From assembly GCA_035544955.1 (NCBI GenBank), contig DASZZN010000009.1, positions 1-64,000 of the forward strand: a DNA stretch of 64,000 bases, read 5' to 3'. This stretch comes from Candidatus Dormiibacterota bacterium. Its GTDB lineage: Bacteria > Chloroflexota > Dormibacteria > CF-121. Both the position numbers and the translations under genes were made by a program. Under the pieces are notes generated by a model. The model searched no databases. It had not been told where the DNA came from and was given only the letters and a program-made list of their open reading frames with translations. Within the stretch, counting starts at the first letter, position 1, and each line of letters begins with the position of its first letter. Shown here in pieces: positions 17,656 through 26,648 of this stretch.

Positions 17656-17873
17656 CCGAACCTGAGCAGGGGTCGCACGCGGAAACCCACGAGGCCATCC
17701 ACCTGCCGCCGCCGAGCATCTGGCCGGCCGTGCTGGCGGTGGGGATCGCATTCCTCCTTACCGGACTGGTCCTCAACCTCGTCCTGTTGACCGCGGGCGT
17801 GGTCATCTCGGTGGCCGCGACCGCGCTCTGGGTGCGCGATGCACGCCGAGAGTTCGAGGCGCTCCCCGAGTAG
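17652..17873 (+). CDS. Small two-span membrane protein, cytochrome oxidase subunit IV-like
   Basis: 73 residues with an acidic, His-containing N-terminus (HLPPPSIWPAVLAVG) and two closely spaced helices, ending WVRDARREFEALPE. The HLPxPSxWP lead-in to a membrane helix is typical of small subunit IV-type proteins in actinobacterial and Chloroflexota oxidase operons. Coupled to the preceding 39-residue gene by an ATGA overlap. Function inferred from context. Confidence 0.6.
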   Translation: MTEPEQGSHAETHEAIHLPPPSIWPAVLAVGIAFLLTGLVLNLVLLTAGVVISVAATALWVRDARREFEALPE

Positions 17874-17982
17874 TACGGTCGACACCCGATTCTGTGGCGC
17901 CGGGCGCGATTCCGTGGTGATGTCGCGTAATCGCCCCGTAGACTCAGTCGAGGGTAAACCCGTTCGGACAAGGAGGCAATGT

Positions 17983-18381
17983 GTGAGCGTTTGGAAGATG
18001 GCAATCGTTGCGGTTGGGAGCGCCCTTGTGCTGGCCGCATGCGGGAGCTCGACCAGCGACAATGGCGGCGGTGGCGGCTGTACGCTAAAGGGCGGGACGT
18101 CGAGCGGCACCGCCTCCCAGACTGTCAAGATCAACCCCGACCCGAACACGGTCGGCAAATTCGAGCCGTCGACGGTGAGCGTCACCAAGGGCCAAACGGT
18201 CGAGTGGGATTGGGTCGATAACTCCGCCCAGCACAGTGTCACCGCGGACGACACCACGACCTTTGACTCCGGGCTATGTAGCGCGGGCGCCAAGTTCTTC
18301 GTGAGCTTCAACACCGCGGGGGATTTCAAGTATCACTGCACGATCCACGCGGCGATGACGGGCGACGTCAAAGTCAGTTAG
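17983..18381 (+). CDS. Blue-copper (cupredoxin) lipoprotein
   Basis: 132-residue lipoprotein. AGGAGG at 17971-17976 sets the GTG start; a short hydrophobic signal ends in the lipobox VLAAC. The mature part is a plastocyanin-like domain with type-1 copper ligands in QHSVT, YHCTIH and a following Met. It ends the oxidase operon and probably carries electrons between the bc complex and the cupredoxin-fused CoxB at the outer membrane face. A separate promoter is possible because about 110 bases separate it from the previous gene. Confidence 0.85.
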   Translation: MSVWKMAIVAVGSALVLAACGSSTSDNGGGGGCTLKGGTSSGTASQTVKINPDPNTVGKFEPSTVSVTKGQTVEWDWVDNSAQHSVTADDTTTFDSGLCSAGAKFFVSFNTAGDFKYHCTIHAAMTGDVKVS

Positions 18382-18386
18382 TTCGG

Positions 18387-18418
18387 CTAGGGGAGGAATC
18401 AGGCGATTCCTTCCCTAG
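18387..18418 (+). terminator. 14-bp stem hairpin after the cupredoxin gene
   Basis: CTAGGGGAGGAATC and GATTCCTTCCCTAG form a near-perfect stem with a four-base loop. No U-tract follows, so it may act as an mRNA 3'-end stabiliser or intrinsic-like terminator between the cupredoxin and DUF3465 genes. Confidence 0.5.
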
Positions 18419-18428
18419 ACTCTCGGAG

Positions 18429-18830
18429 ATGAAGCGCGTTGCCGTCGGCTTGGTCACACTCTGGCTGGCCGCGTGTGGCGGGTCGGCGCAGCCGGATGAC
18501 GCGGCCATCGTCTCCGACTTCAATAATCACCAATCAACCGTCGAGGTGACCGCCGATGGCACCGTCGTGCGGCTGATGCCCGACCGAACCAGCTCAACCG
18601 GTACGCACGAACAGTTCATCGTCAAGCTCTCGTCGGGCGACATCACGGTCGAGGTGGAGCACAACATCTCGATCGCGCCGCGCGTCCCGGTTGCGCTCGG
18701 CGACCACGTCATCGTGCATGGCGAATACGTCTGGAACTCGCAGGGTGGGCTGATCCACTTCACCCACCATGATCCGCAGGGGACCCATGAGGGCGGCTAC
18801 ATCCAGGACAACGGCAAGACCTACGACTAG
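18429..18830 (+). CDS. DUF3465 lipoprotein
   Basis: 133-residue exported protein with lipobox LAAC near residue 16. The mature domain shows the DUF3465 pattern: HEQFIVKL, EHNISIAPRVP, GDHVIVHGEYVWN and the C-terminal IHFTHHDPQGTHEGGYI, an OB-like fold of unknown function. The stop (TAG at 18828-18830) interlocks with the stop of the convergent biotin-ligase gene. Confidence 0.8.
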   Translation: MKRVAVGLVTLWLAACGGSAQPDDAAIVSDFNNHQSTVEVTADGTVVRLMPDRTSSTGTHEQFIVKLSSGDITVEVEHNISIAPRVPVALGDHVIVHGEYVWNSQGGLIHFTHHDPQGTHEGGYIQDNGKTYD

Positions 18831-19594
18831 GGCGTGCGCATGCGCTCGACTTCCCCAGCGACGACGCTGATCCGCGAGCCGTCGTCGAGGCGGACCCGGA
18901 GCGCTCCGTCCTCCGTCAGATCTTCGGCGATCCCTCGAATCAACGCGCCGTCACGATGGAACGCCACCGCGTCGCCCAGCATCGAGCTCCGGCTGCGCCA
19001 GCCGGGAACGATCCAGCTGACGCCTTCGCGGTCCGCGCGCTCGTAGGCGTTGCCGAGGTCGTTGAGGATGGCGGCCAGCAGGGGTTCACGTTCGAGCTCA
19101 TGACCGATCTCGCTCGCCAGCGAGGTGGCGCCGTCTGGCAGGTCACCACGCGATTGGTTGACGTTCAGGCCTACCCCCAGCACAACGTCCGCTCCCGCGG
19201 GCCGTTCCAGCAGAATGCCCGCCAGCTTCTTGCCGTTGAGGAGGACGTCGTTCGGCCACTTGAGATCGGGCACGGCCCCGGTGGAGGCCTCGATCCCTCC
19301 CGCGACGGTGAGCGCCGCCAGCAGCGGCAGTAACGGGAGGACGTCGCGCGGCGGGCGCAGGATGGTGGAGAAGAGGAGCGCCGTTTCGGACGGAGCGATC
19401 CAGGACCGACCCTGGCGCCCTCGGCCTTCGAGTTGCAGGTCGGTGACGATCGTCCAGCCCTGTTCGGCGCCGCGCGCGCTGGCGGCACGGGCCAGGTCCT
19501 GCGTGCTGCTACAGGAGGGCTCGTAATAGAGGTTCCAGGTGACCTCACCGGCGACGAGCCGGGTGCGCACTCGCCCGAGGTCGATCGCGCTCAC
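18827..19594 (-). CDS. birA: Biotin-[acetyl-CoA-carboxylase] ligase, no repressor domain
   Basis: 255-residue monofunctional biotin protein ligase that attaches biotin to the BCCP subunit of acetyl-CoA carboxylase. Signatures are SCSSTQDLAR, the biotinyl-AMP loop GRGRQGRSWIAP, LKWPNDVLLNGKKLAGILLE and GVGLNVNQ. It lacks the N-terminal winged helix of E. coli BirA, so it should not act as a repressor. GTG 19594 is chosen because it overlaps the TGA of the upstream transporter frame (GTGA). It serves the AccA/AccD system encoded at 4-5.7 kb. Confidence 0.9.
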   Translation of the reverse strand: MSAIDLGRVRTRLVAGEVTWNLYYEPSCSSTQDLARAASARGAEQGWTIVTDLQLEGRGRQGRSWIAPSETALLFSTILRPPRDVLPLLPLLAALTVAGGIEASTGAVPDLKWPNDVLLNGKKLAGILLERPAGADVVLGVGLNVNQSRGDLPDGATSLASEIGHELEREPLLAAILNDLGNAYERADREGVSWIVPGWRSRSSMLGDAVAFHRDGALIRGIAEDLTEDGALRVRLDDGSRISVVAGEVERMRTP

Positions 19595-20418
19595 TGGATG
19601 GGCGCCACCGTGACCCCCGCATCGTTGCTCCCTGTCTGGGTTCGCACCGCCAAAACGAAAAGGCCGTACGCCACCAGAGTGCCCACCAGGCCCAGCAGTG
19701 CCATGGCGACCCAGATCCGCCAGTTTGTTGGTAGGTGGGTGCCGCTCACGACATCGAACGCCGCCCACAGCAGGCTGCCGGCGCCGAAGCCGTATAGCAG
19801 CAGTGTCCAGGTATCGAGCCGGCGGGCCAGCGTCGACGCCCGCAGGATATAGAAGGCAAAGAACCCGGCCGCCACCAGGCCCAGCATGACACCCGGAAGG
19901 TTGACCCGGAAGAGTTCCGGTTGGTAGGCTCCGACCGCGAAGAAGGCCCCGACCAACACCATGGCGAGGGCGACCCAGACCTGAGCGGGCACGGCCTGGC
20001 GCCGGTGATACCGTTCGAAGGCCGTCACCGCCACCAATCCCAGGTATTGGACGAGAGGGCGACCGCGATGTTGATTCGGGCGATCGTGAGGTAGTAGCTG
20101 AGCTGGACCCCGGCCAGCCCGATGGGGAAGCTCACGAAGCTTGACGCGGAGCAGCGGCGGCCGGACGGTGAGGAGGATGACCACGAGCCAGGCGAACGCC
20201 CACCAGATTCGGAGTTGAGACAGCACCAGCGGCGAGTAGCCCAGCTTGAACAGGGCCTTGACGGCGTTGCCGCCGGCGGCGAAGAGGAACGCGGAGAGGA
20301 CGACGAGCAGGTAGCCAGGCTTAGTTGATCTCAGCGAGGGCCCATTGGTGAATCGGATATCTGTTCGAGTTCTTGACCAACTCCGTATTCGGAAGTAATG
20401 TAAACCCTCGGGAAGCAT
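19591..20418 (-). pseudogene. DMT/EamA-family transporter with compensated double frameshift
   Basis: Homologous to ten-helix drug/metabolite transporters. The N-terminal part (LVVLSAFLFAAGGNAVKAL) and C-terminal part (ALLGLVGTLVAYGLFVLAV) read in one frame. In between, the open frame gives a hydrophilic PHRAGRGPAQLLPHDRPNQH segment, whereas the next frame gives the expected FPIGLAGVQLSYYLTIARIN. One extra base near 20130 and one missing base near 20055/20056 restore a continuous transporter. It may be two sequencing indels or a real inactivating pair. The start is uncertain; ATG 20418 overlaps the start of the divergent gene. Confidence 0.65.
20373..20401 (+). promoter_or_regulatory. Sigma70-type promoter (TTGACC-17-TAATGT)
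   Basis: A -35 TTGACC (five of six) and a weaker -10 TAATGT separated by 17 bases, ending 15 bases before the ATG of the 117-residue hypothetical gene. Confidence 0.45.
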
Positions 20419-20770
20419 GGCTCGGACAACCCTCGGTAGTGGACGGATGATCGAGCAGACCTCGGTCCAGATCACCGCGCAACGCGAGCGATGGCAAGCA
20501 GAGCGCGAGTTGCGCTATGCGCGCCGGAACCGGATCCGCCACATCGATCGGCTGCTGGACGAGCTCGAGATGCTCAATATCGCCGAGGAGACCCAGTTGC
20601 CTGCTGACCTGGCGTTCCGCGTGCAGCGGCTCGCCGCCGAGATGGAGCACCCGCTCGGCAACCGGGCCCCCGAGGATATCTCCATCGGGGAATCGATGGA
20701 CGCGCTCTACGACCTCCAGGATGGGCTGATGCTCACGCTTGAAGGGGTGCAGGACGACGAAGAGGTCTAG
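20417..20770 (+). CDS. Hypothetical charged helical protein
   Basis: 117 residues, soluble, rich in Arg/Glu and predicted helical (REELR/RHIDRLLDELEML pattern), with an acidic C-terminus. No known domain recognised. An alternative start is the ATG ten codons later (MIEQTSVQ). It has its own promoter-like sequence and diverges from the damaged transporter gene. Confidence 0.6.
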   Translation: MARTTLGSGRMIEQTSVQITAQRERWQAERELRYARRNRIRHIDRLLDELEMLNIAEETQLPADLAFRVQRLAAEMEHPLGNRAPEDISIGESMDALYDLQDGLMLTLEGVQDDEEV

Positions 20771-20788
20771 AGTCCGAAACCCGCGCGG

Positions 20789-21538
20789 CTAGTCGCCTTG
20801 TTTCGGCTTGCCGTCGTCGCCCTTCGGGTTCGCGCCGTGGCCCTTGTCGGTTTTGACATTGGCCTTCGCCTTGGCCTGGCCTGCGGCGGGTTTGGTGGCG
20901 GCAACCACGATCGTCGGCTGGGCCGCGTCGTTCAGCAGGCCGGCCAGCCCATCCGAGGCGATGGCCACGCCCTTGATCTTCACCAGGAACGCGCCTTCAC
21001 GATCGGCATTCGTGGCCCAGAGCGCGACGAGGTCGTTGCGGCCCGCCACGTGAAGATCGCGCTGCGCCGCGGCGTGCTGCGACCGGTAGTCCTTGAGCAG
21101 TGACTGCACGATGTCCGTCGTGGAACCACGGCCTTCCAGGGTGAGCAGGGATTGATTGGCCCAATTCAGCACCGAGCCGATCGGTGCCTTCGCATGCGAG
21201 CCCGTGATGAAGTTGTAGGTACCGGCGAGGAAGGGGTCGATGACCGCGACCGGCTGCGGTCCAGCGCCGCTGCGCTTCTGCTGGAGCAAGGTATAGGCAC
21301 TGAGCAGATCCGCATTGGACTGAGCGAGCTCAGCGAGGCCACGCTGGGTCGGATCGCTTTGCGTGCCGCGCGTCACTCCGTCCCACCATTCCTGGACGAC
21401 ATAGAAGGCGCTGTCGACGCTGACGCCCTGTGGCTGGTTCCAGAGCGCGTCGACATCGGCTGCGCCAGCGGCCTGAGCCGTGAGCGGAACCAGTGAGAGC
21501 GCCGCAACAACGCATGCGGCGGCAAGACGACGTTGCAT
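20789..21538 (-). CDS. Hypothetical exported protein with Lys/Gly-rich tail
   Basis: 249 residues from the ATG that places RR and a hydrophobic core (LAAACVVAALSLVPLTAQA) in signal-peptide position. The mature part is Gln/Ala/Leu-rich and helical and ends in a low-complexity tail of Lys, Gly, Asp and Pro from about residue 215. Cell-surface or secreted protein of unknown function; no family recognised. An ATG seven codons earlier is possible. Confidence 0.65.
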   Translation of the reverse strand: MQRRLAAACVVAALSLVPLTAQAAGAADVDALWNQPQGVSVDSAFYVVQEWWDGVTRGTQSDPTQRGLAELAQSNADLLSAYTLLQQKRSGAGPQPVAVIDPFLAGTYNFITGSHAKAPIGSVLNWANQSLLTLEGRGSTTDIVQSLLKDYRSQHAAAQRDLHVAGRNDLVALWATNADREGAFLVKIKGVAIASDGLAGLLNDAAQPTIVVAATKPAAGQAKAKANVKTDKGHGANPKGDDGKPKQGD

Positions 21539-21646
21539 GACACAACCTACAGGGAGCATTGCGGCCTCGGAACGATCATGCGACGGCTACATTAGGGAGC
21601 CGCCCACGTGCTAGTCGCAGACCGTTGACGGTGCTGCCGCGGGCAG

Positions 21647-22840
21647 CTAACGCTGGAGGTTTTCGACGACGGTCGAGATGCCCTGCCCCACGCCGATGCA
21701 CATGGTCGCCAGGCCGTAACGGGCCTTGCGGCGGACCAGCTCGTGGACCAGGGTGGCGATCAGGCGCGCCCCGCTCGCGCCCAATGGATGACCGAGCGCG
21801 ATCGCCCCGCCATTCTGGTTGACGCGCTCGGGGTCGAGTTCGAGGTCGCGCACGCAGGCAAGCACCTGCGACGCGAAGGCCTCGTTCAGCTCCACGCAGT
21901 CCAGGTCGGAAACCCGTAACCTGGCGCGGGCGAGGGCTTTGCGCGACGCCGGAATCGGCCCCAGGCCCATCAACGAGGGGTCGACGCCGGCGCTGGCGGC
22001 GGACAGGACTCGCGCCATGGGCCGCGCACCGATCCGCTGCGCATGCGATTCCGCCATCATCACCAGGCAAGCGGCTCCATCGTTGAGCGGTGAGGAGTTG
22101 CCGGCCGTGACGGTTCCGTCCTTTTCGAAGGCCGGCTTGAGGCTCGCCAGCTTTTCAAAGCTGGTGTCCGCTCGCGGCCCTTCGTCCTTTTCGACCTTGG
22201 CGCCATCGGCGAGCGCCACGGACACCAGCTCGTCGCGAAAGTGACAGGCCTCCTGCGCCGCGACCGCCTTGCGATGGCTGCCCAGCGCCCATTCATCCTG
22301 CGCCTCGCGGGTGATGCCGTAGCGGCGCGCGACGAGCTCGGCGGTCTGTCCCAGGCTGATTGGCGGATATTTCTCCGCCAGCCTGGGATTGACCATGCGC
22401 CAGCCCAGCGTGCTGTCGTGCAGCGTCTGGGCGCCGCGCGCAAATTCACGGTGCGGTTTCTCCAGGATGTAGGGGGCACGCGTCATGCTCTCGACGCCGC
22501 CGGCGAGAAAGCAGGCGCCGTTTCCGGTCTCGATCTCGCGTGTCGCCGCCACGACTGCCTGCATCCCCGAGCCGCAGAGCCGGTTCATGGTGGCCGCCGG
22601 GATCTCGACCGGCAACCCGGCCAGCAGGACCGCCATCCGGGCGACGTTGCGATTGTCCTCGCCGGCCTGGTTGGCATCACCGAAGTAGACGTCCTCGATG
22701 CTCGCCGGATCGAGCTGGTTGCGGCGCACCGCCTCGCTGACGATCAGGCCGGCGAGGTCGTCCGGGCGGACGTCTTTGAGGGCGCCGGCATAGCGCCCGA
22801 TCGGGGTGCGGAGCGCGTCGATGATGACCGCTCTCTCCAT
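21647..22840 (-). CDS. Thiolase family acetyl-CoA acyltransferase
   Basis: 397-residue thiolase II that cleaves or forms beta-ketoacyl-CoA. Catalytic features: Cys in NRLCGSGMQAV near 90, VESMTRAPY, the His region NQNGGAIALGHPLGASGARL, and Cys in TMCIGVGQGIS near the C-terminus. It most resembles acetyl-CoA acetyltransferase/3-ketoacyl-CoA thiolase (AtoB/FadA type). The open frame continues upstream but without thiolase sequence; ATG 22840 gives the standard N-terminus ERAVIIDALRTPIGRY. Start alternative: ATG 22849. Confidence 0.92.
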   Translation of the reverse strand: MERAVIIDALRTPIGRYAGALKDVRPDDLAGLIVSEAVRRNQLDPASIEDVYFGDANQAGEDNRNVARMAVLLAGLPVEIPAATMNRLCGSGMQAVVAATREIETGNGACFLAGGVESMTRAPYILEKPHREFARGAQTLHDSTLGWRMVNPRLAEKYPPISLGQTAELVARRYGITREAQDEWALGSHRKAVAAQEACHFRDELVSVALADGAKVEKDEGPRADTSFEKLASLKPAFEKDGTVTAGNSSPLNDGAACLVMMAESHAQRIGARPMARVLSAASAGVDPSLMGLGPIPASRKALARARLRVSDLDCVELNEAFASQVLACVRDLELDPERVNQNGGAIALGHPLGASGARLIATLVHELVRRKARYGLATMCIGVGQGISTVVENLQR

Positions 22841-22900
22841 CGACGACATGCTACACGCGGGAATCCCGCGACCCTGCACCACACTAAAATGTTGCCGATC

Positions 22901-24301
22901 ATGAATGATCTCGCCCGCCAGTATGACGCGGTGAACCTGATGGCCGATCCACTCCACGGCTACATCAAGATCACGAAGCGGGTCCACGGGGACAGCGTGG
23001 CCGCGGAGCAGGACCTGCTCGATCACCCATGGCTCCAGCGACTGCGGCGCATCCACCAGCTCCAGTCGGCGTGGTGGGTGTTTCCTGGAGGCGAGCATTC
23101 GCGCTTCCAGCACGCGCTGGGTGCGATGCACCTGAGCGGCGACTGGGCCCGCCGGCTCTATCCGAACCTCGGCGCTCTGGTGGCCGATGTGCCGTCGCTC
23201 GCGTGCGTCGAGGAGACGCTGCGCGTCGCGGGCCTGCTACACGACGTTGGCCATGGGCCCTTCGGTCATTTCTTCGACCAGAACTACCTCGATCGCTTCT
23301 CGATCGACCACGAGGTGATCGGCCGCGCCCTCATCGGCGGGGAGCTGGCATCGATCATCGCCGCCCTGGGCGCCAGCCCTTCAGGTCCCTTTGCCGCCGG
23401 GGAGCGGATCGATCCGCGCTGGATCGCGGAGCTGATTGCGGAGCCCGAGCTGCCCGGCACGGCGGCCCCGGCCTGGGTCCGGGCGCTCAAGCCGGTGCTC
23501 AACGGCATGTACACCGCCGACAACCTGGATTACGTGCCGCGCGATGCCTACATGTGCGGCGTGAAGGTTGGGCCGGTCGACATCGAACGGCTGCTGCACT
23601 ACTCGTTTCTCGGGCCGGAGGGGATGCTGCTCCACCAGCACGGAAGCCAGGCGCTGCTCCTCTTCCTGAACGCGCGCCTCTACCTCTACAACAACATCTA
23701 TTACCACCGGACGGTGCGCCGCATCGACCTCCACATGCGCGAGATCTTTCGTGAGACGATCGACCGGATTCTTCCTGGCAACCCACTCGACCACCTCGAC
23801 CACTACCGGGAACTGACCGACTGGTCGCTGATCGACAGCGTCGACCGCTGGCGCCACGAGGGTGGCCGCGCAGCCGAGCTCTCGCACGAGTGGGGCCGGA
23901 TCGTCCGGCGCGAGCTCAAGTGGCGCCTGATCTTCGAGGATTACTACGAGTTCGCCAACCTGCCCGATGCCCTCCTCTACCCGCAGCCGTCCGACTACGT
24001 GCGCCGCATCCGTGAGGCCCTGCCGCCCTCACTGAAGGGGGCCTCCTTCGAGGTCGACCTCGCTTCCGTCGACCCGCGACCGCAGAACCCGTTCAAGGAT
24101 CCGTTCCCCGTGAACATCTACAACCCGGTGAGCCGCGCGGTGGAGCGCAGCGCGGTCGCCGAGCTGTTCCGCCGGCTACCGATTCGCACCACCCTGGTGC
24201 GCGTCTTCACCGATGACACGTCACAGGTCGAGGCGCTCCGTGGGGCCGTGGAGCGCGCGCTCTACCGTCGCGACTCGGATCTTTTGGAGGCGGTCCCCTG
24301 A
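22901..24301 (+). CDS. HD-domain phosphohydrolase (SAMHD1/dGTPase-like)
   Basis: 466-residue HD-superfamily hydrolase. Metal ligands: EHSRFQHALG (first His), LLHDVGHGPFGHFFD (HD) and DHEVIG, then DNLDYVPRDAYMCGV (last Asp). The layout matches deoxynucleotide triphosphohydrolases and the YdhJ/SAMHD1 group rather than the shorter Dgt enzymes. Start chosen at ATG 22901, ten bases after a TAAAAT box; an in-frame ATG at 22889 lies within that box. The stop overlaps the xseA start (TGATG). Confidence 0.88.
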   Translation: MNDLARQYDAVNLMADPLHGYIKITKRVHGDSVAAEQDLLDHPWLQRLRRIHQLQSAWWVFPGGEHSRFQHALGAMHLSGDWARRLYPNLGALVADVPSLACVEETLRVAGLLHDVGHGPFGHFFDQNYLDRFSIDHEVIGRALIGGELASIIAALGASPSGPFAAGERIDPRWIAELIAEPELPGTAAPAWVRALKPVLNGMYTADNLDYVPRDAYMCGVKVGPVDIERLLHYSFLGPEGMLLHQHGSQALLLFLNARLYLYNNIYYHRTVRRIDLHMREIFRETIDRILPGNPLDHLDHYRELTDWSLIDSVDRWRHEGGRAAELSHEWGRIVRRELKWRLIFEDYYEFANLPDALLYPQPSDYVRRIREALPPSLKGASFEVDLASVDPRPQNPFKDPFPVNIYNPVSRAVERSAVAELFRRLPIRTTLVRVFTDDTSQVEALRGAVERALYRRDSDLLEAVP

Positions 24302-25656
24302 TGGCGGTTCAGCCCCAGGACGCGATCAAGCCGCTCACGGTACTCGAGCTCAACACCCGCATTCGCGACCTGCTCGCCGCCCGCTTCCAGAGCGTGGTCG
24401 TCAAGGGAGAGGTCAGCGGAGTCTCCTTGCGGGGCGGCCACATCTGGTTCACGCTCAAGGACGCGGCGGCTGCCGTAGGGGCCGTGATCTTCAGCAGCAC
24501 CGCTCGCCGGCTCCCATTCCTGCCGGAGAATGGGCAGGAGCTGGTGCTCACCTGCCAGGTCGACTATCACGCCCAGTACGGGCGGGTCAACCTCGTGGTC
24601 AGCAAACTCGATTACGACGGCGCCGGCAAGCTGCGAGCGGCGATCGAGTTGCTCAAACGTCGCCTGGAGGGGGAAGGTGCCTTCCGGCCGGAACGCAAGC
24701 GGGCCCTCCCGTTCTTGCCGCGCTGCATCGCCCTGATCACCTCGCCGAGCGGGGCGGTGATCCATGACCTGCAGCAGGGGATCTGGGAACGGTTCCCCAA
24801 CACCCGCCTCGTCGTGTACCCGGCGCGGGTGCAGGGAACGGCGTCGCAGCGGAGCCTGGTGGCCGCCTTGCGGCAGTGCGACGAGGACCAGCTGGCGGAT
24901 GTCGTCATCGTTGCCCGCGGCGGCGGCAGCTTCGAGGAGCTGATGGCCTTCAACCAGGAGGCCGTGGTGCGCGCCATTCAGGCGATGCGCATCCCTGTTG
25001 TCACCGCCCTCGGCCACACTTCTGACCGGACGCTGGCCGACCTCGTTGCGGACCGGGAGGCCCGAACCCCAACGGCAGCCGCGGAAATCGTAGTCCCCAA
25101 CAAAGCGGACTTGCTCCGGCAGTTGGGCGAGCGCGGCCAACGGCTGCAACGCGCCGGGCTCACTGCCTTGATCGCCCCGGCGCACCAGCTGCAGCGGCGC
25201 CGCCAGTCCCTGCAGCGCCTGGCCCTCGATGCCTACGTGCGACGCCGTGACCGGATCGCCCACCTGGAGGGGATGCTGCGCCAGCGCGACCCACGGGAGG
25301 TGTTGCGGCAGCGCGAACGATCCCTGGAGGAGTGCCGCCGGCGGCTTCAGCGCACCTGGCAGGTGATCGCGAGTCGGATCGAGACGGGTCGCCTCGGAAA
25401 GGACGGCCTGCGGGAGCGACTGGTCGCGCTGGCGGGCCGCGGGGTGCGGGAGCGGGCGAGCAGCTTGCAGAGCCGTGCCGCACGGCTGAGCTCGCTGGCG
25501 CCCGAGCAGACGCTCAAGCGCGGTTACAGCATCACCCTGGACGTGAACGGCGGCGGCATCATCAGGGGCGCGGACCAGGCCCGCAAGGGACAGCCGGTCA
25601 AGGTGCTGCTGGCAGCGGGCCGGCTGGAGGCCACGGTCGACGAGGCGATCCCATGA
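24301..25656 (+). CDS. xseA: Exodeoxyribonuclease VII large subunit
   Basis: 451-residue large subunit of the single-strand exonuclease VII. N-terminal OB-fold (VVVKGEVSGVSLRGGHIWFT) at about 10-105, then the catalytic domain with ITSPSGAVIHDLQQ and VIVARGGGSFEELMAFN, then a long coiled coil and a C-terminal LKRGYSITLD segment. It starts within the stop of the HD gene and overlaps xseB by ATGA, forming an obvious operon. Confidence 0.95.
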   Translation: MAVQPQDAIKPLTVLELNTRIRDLLAARFQSVVVKGEVSGVSLRGGHIWFTLKDAAAAVGAVIFSSTARRLPFLPENGQELVLTCQVDYHAQYGRVNLVVSKLDYDGAGKLRAAIELLKRRLEGEGAFRPERKRALPFLPRCIALITSPSGAVIHDLQQGIWERFPNTRLVVYPARVQGTASQRSLVAALRQCDEDQLADVVIVARGGGSFEELMAFNQEAVVRAIQAMRIPVVTALGHTSDRTLADLVADREARTPTAAAEIVVPNKADLLRQLGERGQRLQRAGLTALIAPAHQLQRRRQSLQRLALDAYVRRRDRIAHLEGMLRQRDPREVLRQRERSLEECRRRLQRTWQVIASRIETGRLGKDGLRERLVALAGRGVRERASSLQSRAARLSSLAPEQTLKRGYSITLDVNGGGIIRGADQARKGQPVKVLLAAGRLEATVDEAIP

Positions 25657-25949
25657 GCCTCGACGAGTCATTGACGTACGAGCAGGCCCTGGCCCAGCTC
25701 GATGCGACGCTACACGCCCTCGAGGACGGCAAGCTGAGCCTGGAGGACGCGATTGCGGCCGTCGCCCGCGGGCGCGACTACTTGCAGCTCTGCGAGCGCA
25801 AGCTGGAGGAAGCCCGGCAGCGGATCGAAAGCCTGCCCGTCAAAGAGGACCCCGATCTGGAGGAGCCGCCGCATCCGGCGACCGTCGCCGAATTACGATC
25901 CGAGCGAGGCGCAGCGCCCGGGACGCCCCAGGGCGAGATTCCCTTCTAA
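25653..25949 (+). CDS. xseB: Exodeoxyribonuclease VII small subunit
   Basis: 98-residue small subunit with the family core LTYEQALAQLDATLHALEDG and LEDAIAAVARGRDYLQLCERKL, a two-helix hairpin that binds XseA. The C-terminal 35 residues are a Pro/Glu-rich extension. ATGA overlap with xseA. Its TAA interlocks with the stop of the convergent BldD-like gene. Confidence 0.93.
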   Translation: MSLDESLTYEQALAQLDATLHALEDGKLSLEDAIAAVARGRDYLQLCERKLEEARQRIESLPVKEDPDLEEPPHPATVAELRSERGAAPGTPQGEIPF

Positions 25950-26479
25950 CGCTCTTCTTCCGATTCGGCGGGTGGCTGTCGCTCCAATTCGGGCCGCTCG
26001 GCGGGTGGCTGACCACCGCGAAAGACGCCCCAGTCGTTCAGCGAGCGGCGCAGCATCTCCGGGGTGGTCTTGTAGGCGGCCGCCAGCTGCTCCAGGTCGT
26101 CGGCGCGGAACGTCACGACCGGGGTGTTGAAATCCTGTCGCTGCTGCTGCAGCCGAGCCACGTGGCGGGAAAGGATCGACCCCTGCCGTTCGGGCAGCCC
26201 CTGCAACTGGGTCAGGTCGATCGCCAGCTTGGGCGGGAGCGCGGGCTCGCCCACGCCTTCGATCTCTTCCGGAAGGAGTTGATTGACGGGGACGCTGTAC
26301 AGGGTCGCGATCTGGTGCAGCCGGGTGACCGAGATATTGCGGTCGCCGCGTTCGTAGGCGGCGAGCAGCGAGCCCTTCAGCCGCTTGCTCGACAGGACTT
26401 CGACCTGCTGGAGTGTGAGGCCGCGCTGCTTTCGCAGGCTGCGCAGCCTAGCTCCGACTTTTCGCGAATAGCCGTCCAT
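25946..26479 (-). CDS. BldD-like XRE-family transcriptional regulator
   Basis: 177-residue regulator with an N-terminal helix-turn-helix: VGARLRSLRKQRGLTLQQVE, SSKRLKGSLLAAYERGDR and RLHQIATLYSVPVNQLLP. These segments and the overall two-part layout closely resemble actinobacterial BldD, whose C-terminal domain binds cyclic di-GMP. The C-terminal half here has a PVVTFRADDLEQLAAAY helix pair but not obviously the full BldD ligand motif. The ATG has AAGGGGG before it. A TAGACT box at 26505-26510 with TTGGTC 16 bases upstream may be its promoter. Confidence 0.8.
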   Translation of the reverse strand: MDGYSRKVGARLRSLRKQRGLTLQQVEVLSSKRLKGSLLAAYERGDRNISVTRLHQIATLYSVPVNQLLPEEIEGVGEPALPPKLAIDLTQLQGLPERQGSILSRHVARLQQQRQDFNTPVVTFRADDLEQLAAAYKTTPEMLRRSLNDWGVFRGGQPPAERPELERQPPAESEEER

Positions 26480-26648
26480 CAATCCCCCTTGACTGTGTGT
26501 GATCAGTCTATCGCAGAATGCGACGCGACCAAAGCTTTTGGCGTGTTCTAGCCGGATGGTGGCGGGGGGATCGTTCTCGAAGAACGACACCACCTTCCGT
26601 GGTCGTCATTGTGGGACATTTGCCCACCGTATGTCAAGTAGGGCTTAC

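Noticed and set aside
22241-22888. N-terminal extension of the HD-domain frame
   Set aside because: It overlaps the thiolase gene on the other strand and has no HD or other domain; the homologous part begins at about 22901.
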